Assembly (NCBI GenBank): GCA_031398055.1
Contig: JANNMS010000119.1
Location: forward strand, 53,681 to 117,680
DNA length: 64,000 nt
DNA from: M3007 sp031398055
Lineage (GTDB): Bacteria; Bacteroidota; Bacteroidia; Chitinophagales; Saprospiraceae
Direction: 5' to 3'
In this document: in pieces, positions 61,001 through 64,000 of the stretch
How the letters are laid out: each line of letters opens with the position of its first letter
How positions within the stretch are numbered: the first letter of the stretch is position 1
Notes under the pieces: generated by a model
The model's database searches: none
What the model saw: the letters and a program-made list of their open reading frames with translations, nothing else
Told to the model about the DNA's origin: nothing
Made by a program: the position numbers and the translations under genes

Positions 61001-61607
61001 AGAAAAAGAAGTAATCGGTATTTATTTGTCCGGGCATCCGCTCGACGACTATCGTTTTGAATGGGAAAATTTTGCAACCCCACTTGATAAATTGGAAAAT
61101 TTTAAAGGCCGAAAAATAAATATCGGTGGTTTCGTGGCCCGGGCAGAGCACCGGATCAGCCAAAAAGGAACTGGATGGGGCAAGTTTTTGATCCAAGATT
61201 ACTCTGGCGAACTCGAAATCGTGATGTTCACCGACAGTTACCAACGTTTCCGGGGATACTTCGAGGAGGGCGCGAGCCTTTATATTTCAGGCGAATACAA
61301 GCAACGGTTCAATTCCGAGGAAATGGAATTCCGCGTTTCAGATGTAAAACTTTTGGAAACTGTCGGTGCCGACAAAACCGAATCGGTCACGGTCAAAGTG
61401 CCGCTCGAACTACTTTCTGTGAAATTATTGAATGAAATGGAGGCGGTTTTTATCAAGCACAAAGGCCGGCATCATTTGAAAATGGAGCTGATTGATTTTC
61501 AAAACCGCGAGCAGTTGAAGTTCATTTCCACTGGAAAAAAAGTAAAAGTGGACAACGTTTTTTTGGATGCGGTGAAAAATTTGGGTGCTGAATTTTCTGT
61601 GAATTGA
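58053..61607 (+). CDS. dnaE: DNA polymerase III alpha subunit
   Basis: 1184 residues. The PHP domain starts with FTHLHCHTQYSLLDGAANI (3-21), and the palm active site is MPDIDTDFDDEGR at about 411-423 with the Asp pair needed for catalysis. IGPGRGSAAGSAVAYC, TYGTMAAKSSIKDVARV and KSHSTCYALVAYQTAYLKAH are further family motifs, and an OB domain lies near the C-terminus (INIGGFVARAEHRISQKG). It copies the chromosome. It is one of the GC-rich genes of the window. Confidence 0.97.
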   Translation: MQFTHLHCHTQYSLLDGAANIGAMFKKAQTDGMKGLAITDHGNMFGVFQFVAEAAKYNGDIKPIVGCEFYLVEDRHRRVFTKEDKDRRFHQLFLAKNPEGYKNLVKLCSLGYIDGLYGKYPRIDKELVLKYHEGLIATTCCIGARVPQLILKQGEAAARKEFEWWLNIFGEDYYIELQRHNMAEQDTVNLMLLKFAKEYNVKIICSNDSHYVDQKDSNAHDILLCLNTGEKQATPAIREFVEEGTVMKGGRFAFWNDQFYFKTQAEMGKVFHDLPQALDNTNEILGKIQPLKLKQDILLPNFIVPQEFQTQDDYLRHITFLGAKERYREITAEVEDRLNFELNTVRTMGFAGYFLIVADFIKAGRDLGVLIGPGRGSAAGSAVAYCIGITNIDPIKYQLLFERFLNPDRKSMPDIDTDFDDEGRQKVIDYVVKKYGKQQVAQIVTYGTMAAKSSIKDVARVMDLPLDQSNALAKLVTDKPGISLKRLLSAPLDGAGSLKEKENLGTEDMENAKRLREIMSGDDLQAKVLKEAFILEGSVRGTGIHAAGIIIAPKDLTEIIPVYTSKETELLITQYEGNTIEDSGVIKMDFLGLKTLTIIRDALIMIEQNHGVKIDIDTIPLDDKKTYELYQRGETNGTFQFESAGMQKYLRDLKPDKFEDLIAMNALYRPGPIEYIPDFISRKHGRQAVVYDLPEMEEYLKDTFGICVYQEQIMLLSQKLAGFSKGDADVLRKAMGKKQIAVLNKMKGQFIAGATAKGLPEAKLNKIWTDWEAFASYAFNKSHSTCYALVAYQTAYLKAHYPSEFMAATLTHSQSQIEKITFFLEECRRAGIPVKGPDINESGVNFSVNKKGDIRYGLGAVKGVGEAAVAEMIVERKKNGHFKSIFDFLRRVNLRTINKRVMESLAFAGAFDDLGNIHRATFFAKTEKYDTFIEQLLKYGSAFQEDLTMSANTLFGNMTDTVSIAEPIIPKEEPWNLVYKLSKEKEVIGIYLSGHPLDDYRFEWENFATPLDKLENFKGRKINIGGFVARAEHRISQKGTGWGKFLIQDYSGELEIVMFTDSYQRFRGYFEEGASLYISGEYKQRFNSEEMEFRVSDVKLLETVGADKTESVTVKVPLELLSVKLLNEMEAVFIKHKGRHHLKMELIDFQNREQLKFISTGKKVKVDNVFLDAVKNLGAEFSVN

Positions 61608-61625
61608 ACTTGAAATTTTTGAAAA

Positions 61626-62420
61626 ATGAAATTTGAAAAATATCAAGGCACCGGCAATGATTTCATTTTGACGGATGCCCGCAGACTCAAACCTCTCCCC
61701 AAAAACGAACTCGAGCGGGTCAAGTTTTTGTGCGACCGAAAATTCGGAATCGGCAGCGACGGCTTGATTTTGATTCAAAACCACCCAGATTTTGATTTTG
61801 AAATGGTGTTTTTCAACCCCGACGGCAGCCAAAGTTTTTGTGGAAATGGTTCGCGCTGCGCCGTTGCTTTCGCAAAAAAAATCGGAGTGGTCGGCGAATC
61901 TTGCCGTTTTTTGGCCATTGATGGAACGCACGAAGCTAAAATTTTTAAAGGAAAAACCGAAAATTCAGAGTGGGTCGAGGTCAAAATGCGCGACGTCCCG
62001 AAAGTTGAAACCGACGCGCCCGACACTTTTGTTTTAAATACTGGCTCGCCACATTTTGTCCGTTTTTTGGAAAATTTGGATGGCGTAGATATTTTTTCGG
62101 AAGGCAAAAAAGTGCGGTATTCGCCCCGTTTTTCCGAAAAAGGCATCAACGTGAACCTCGCCTGTCCTCAAAATTCAGGCATTTCGATGTTGACTTACGA
62201 ACGCGGCGTGGAAAACGAAACGCTTTCCTGCGGCACGGGCGTGACGGCTGCGGCACTTGCTTTTCACATTTTTTCTGGAAAAAAAACAGGGCAAAACGAG
62301 GTTGCGGTGAAAACGCGCGGAGGTGATTTGGTCGTCCGGTTTTTGGCAAATACCGATGGTTCGTTTTCTGAAATTTGGTTGTGCGGTGCGGCGACGTTTG
62401 TTTTTTCGGGAAAAATTTGA
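61626..62420 (+). CDS. dapF: Diaminopimelate epimerase
   Basis: 264 residues. The catalytic cysteines lie in SFCGNGSRCAVAFAKK (about 76-91) and TLSCGTGVTAAALAFH (about 198-213), the two-Cys arrangement of DapF. The start MKFEKYQGTGNDFILTDAR is standard. It converts LL- to meso-diaminopimelate for lysine and peptidoglycan. It begins 18 bases after dnaE and probably shares its transcript. Confidence 0.95.
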   Translation: MKFEKYQGTGNDFILTDARRLKPLPKNELERVKFLCDRKFGIGSDGLILIQNHPDFDFEMVFFNPDGSQSFCGNGSRCAVAFAKKIGVVGESCRFLAIDGTHEAKIFKGKTENSEWVEVKMRDVPKVETDAPDTFVLNTGSPHFVRFLENLDGVDIFSEGKKVRYSPRFSEKGINVNLACPQNSGISMLTYERGVENETLSCGTGVTAAALAFHIFSGKKTGQNEVAVKTRGGDLVVRFLANTDGSFSEIWLCGAATFVFSGKI

Positions 62421-62577
62421 ATTGCTGGGGAGATTTTCATTTTTTAGAATCCTTCAAAAATTTCCTCGCTCGTTTTCATTTTCTGAAAAAAAGAAAAAAT
62501 TGGCTGGTTGGGCAAGCGCAAGTTTTTCAAAAAACTCACTTGCTTTGCGCCCGATTTCTAAACAGCATTGAAAAAAA

Positions 62578-63882
62578 ATGAATCAAAATCTGACTTTCGA
62601 TTACTCCAACGCGACCCAATTTTTCAAACCCGAAGAATTGGCAGCCGCCAAAAAACGCGCCGTTGCCGCTTCCAAAATGCTCGAAAATCGCTCCGGCGAG
62701 GGCAGTGAATTTTTAGGTTGGCTCGATTTGCCAAAAAATTATGACCGCTCGGAATTTTCCAGAATTTTGAAAGCGGCGCAGCGAATCAAGAAACAAAGTG
62801 AAGTTTTGGTGGTCATCGGAATCGGCGGGTCGTACCTCGGTTCGAAGGCTGCGATTGAGTTTTGTGGGCATACTTTTCACAACCGTTTGCCCAAAAAATC
62901 GCGGAAATTTCCTGAAATATATTTTGCCGGAACGAACCTTTCTTCGGCATATCTCGCTGATTTACTGGATGTTATCGGTGACCGGAATTTTTCGGTGAAC
63001 GTGATTTCAAAATCCGGAACGACCACCGAACCGGCGATTGCCTTCCGAATTTTCAAACAAAAATTGGAAGAAAAATATGGAAAAGAAGGCGCACGCGAAC
63101 GGATTTACGCCACGACCGATGCCCATCGCGGTGCGCTGAAAACGCTCGCCGACCGCGAAGGTTACGAGACTTTTGTCGTACCGGATGACGTGGGCGGTCG
63201 GTTTTCAGTTTTGACGGCGGTCGGTTTGTTGCCCGTCGCGGCGGCTGGAATTGACATTCGGTCGTTGATGCGCGGGGCGGCGGATGCCCGGAATTTTTAC
63301 AAAAAAAATGACGACTCGAACCCTGTTTTGCAGTACGCTGCGGTGCGAAATGTGCTTTATGAAAATGGAAAATTGATTGAATTGATGGTCAATTACGAGC
63401 CGCGCGCGCATTTTATCGCCGAGTGGTGGAAGCAACTTTATGGGGAAAGCGAGGGCAAAAACGGCAAAGGAATTTTCCCGGCGTCGGTGGATTTTACCTC
63501 GGATTTACATTCGATGGGTCAATATATTCAGGACGGGCGGCGGCATTTGTCGGAACTGGTGCTCGAAATTGCGCGGCCTGAACGCGATTTTACGTTGACC
63601 ACCGACCCCAGCGACCTCGATGGTTTGAATTATTTGGCTGGAAAAACCCTCGATTTTGTCAATAAAAAAGCGGCGGAAGGCACTTTGATGGCGCATTTGG
63701 ATGGGGGCGTGCCGGTGATGAAACTGATTTTGCCGGAAGCGACGCCTTATTTTTTGGGACAACTTTTTTACTTTTTTGAAAAGGCTTGCGCGGTTTCGGG
63801 GTATATTTTGGGCGTGAATCCGTTCGACCAACCGGGTGTCGAGGCTTACAAAAAGAATATGTTTGCGTTGCTCGGCAAGTGA
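62578..63882 (+). CDS. pgi: Glucose-6-phosphate isomerase (short bacterial type)
   Basis: 434 residues, close to the Bacillus-type enzymes of about 450 and shorter than the Escherichia form of about 550. GIGGSYLGSKAAIEF, VNVISKSGTTTEPAIAF, the signature DVGGRFSVLTAVGLLPVA and the end FDQPGVEAYKKNMFALLG are all present. It interconverts glucose- and fructose-6-phosphate. A 157-base gap separates it from dapF, with no clear signal. The remaining 118 bases to the window end show nothing. Confidence 0.95.
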   Translation: MNQNLTFDYSNATQFFKPEELAAAKKRAVAASKMLENRSGEGSEFLGWLDLPKNYDRSEFSRILKAAQRIKKQSEVLVVIGIGGSYLGSKAAIEFCGHTFHNRLPKKSRKFPEIYFAGTNLSSAYLADLLDVIGDRNFSVNVISKSGTTTEPAIAFRIFKQKLEEKYGKEGARERIYATTDAHRGALKTLADREGYETFVVPDDVGGRFSVLTAVGLLPVAAAGIDIRSLMRGAADARNFYKKNDDSNPVLQYAAVRNVLYENGKLIELMVNYEPRAHFIAEWWKQLYGESEGKNGKGIFPASVDFTSDLHSMGQYIQDGRRHLSELVLEIARPERDFTLTTDPSDLDGLNYLAGKTLDFVNKKAAEGTLMAHLDGGVPVMKLILPEATPYFLGQLFYFFEKACAVSGYILGVNPFDQPGVEAYKKNMFALLGK

Positions 63883-64000
63883 TTTTGGAGGTCGGAATTT
63901 ATTACGAACAGACCGTGGTCGGTATAAATTGCGAACTACAAAATAAGGTTTTTGTAATCTTTTAAATAGCCCCGACCAATTTATCCAACTCACATTACAA

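Noticed and set aside
60459..61244. Long minus-strand frame opposite dnaE
   Set aside because: dnaE motifs run through the same bases on the plus strand; the antisense frame has no domain and unnatural composition.
63505..63993. Minus-strand frame overlapping the pgi end
   Set aside because: Mostly antisense to conserved pgi motifs; no domain could be seen in it.

Overview
The window looks like a chromosome segment from a Bacteroidota organism, probably of the Saprospiria/Haliscomenobacter type. Evidence: several secreted proteins with Por/type IX (T9SS) C-terminal sorting domains, -7 boxes of the Bacteroidota form TAnnTTTG, almost no Shine-Dalgarno sites, a DUF4838 lipoprotein, and a Wza-type exporter with many SLBB domains. 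No rRNA, tRNA, CRISPR array or insertion sequence was recognised. The assignment to phylum is from these traits only.

Region 1 (1-1956) has the start of a large secreted beta-roll protein, cut by the window edge, and a small T9SS-tailed protein. Region 2 (1958-40583) is a surface-polysaccharide locus of about 38.6 kb. All its genes lie on the minus strand, with overlaps or gaps of a few bases, so it is read from 40583 down to 1958. In that order it encodes a winged-helix/nucleotidyltransferase-like regulator (followed by a hairpin terminator); a WbpE-like aminotransferase; CysC-CysD-CysN, which make PAPS; a UDP-sugar dehydrogenase and epimerase; a 1293-residue outer-membrane exporter with about nine SLBB units; a Wzz-like co-polymerase; a flippase; a GT4; an L-2-hydroxyglutarate oxidase; a second flippase; a TylF-like methyltransferase; an oxidoreductase/acetyltransferase/aminotransferase trio for a 3-acylamino sugar; a methyltransferase; a GT4; a NodB-like deacetylase; an SGNH-like protein; a sulfotransferase; an MBOAT acyltransferase; an acyl carrier protein; an LnmK/Pnap_2097-like acyltransferase; a DUF4838 lipoprotein; an FkbM methyltransferase; a UbiA-type polyprenyl-phosphate phosphoribosyltransferase; a small membrane protein; a GMC oxidoreductase; two SDR enzymes with a DUF218-like protein between them; and a polytopic membrane protein of GT-C appearance.

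The genes suggest an exported polymer carrying acetamido-uronic sugars, decorated by sulfation (PAPS made in the same locus), methylation, deacetylation and O-acylation. Two parts stand out. One is a Dlt-like acylation module (ACP, MBOAT, SGNH protein) in which an LnmK-like enzyme may replace the usual adenylating ligase. The other is a probable polyprenyl-phosphate pentose pathway (UbiA + GMC + SDR) ending in a GT-C-like transferase. No Wzy polymerase and no initiating phosphoglycosyl transferase were recognised.

Region 3 (40720-53145) mixes accessory and housekeeping genes: a retropepsin-like pair, an unknown protein, metH, a stand-alone TIR protein, a T9SS lipase with CARDB and PKD domains, a VapC-type toxin-antitoxin pair flanked by two copies of a GC-rich hairpin repeat, a GNAT acetyltransferase and an acetoacetyl-CoA synthetase. 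Region 4 (53230-64000) has two secreted proteins (one a seven-repeat kelch-like propeller), an AlbA_2/ATPase/TPR-like protein, then core genes dnaE, dapF and pgi on the plus strand. By eye, metH and dnaE-pgi are clearly more GC-rich than the polysaccharide locus, whose 25.8-29.5 kb part is the most AT-rich.
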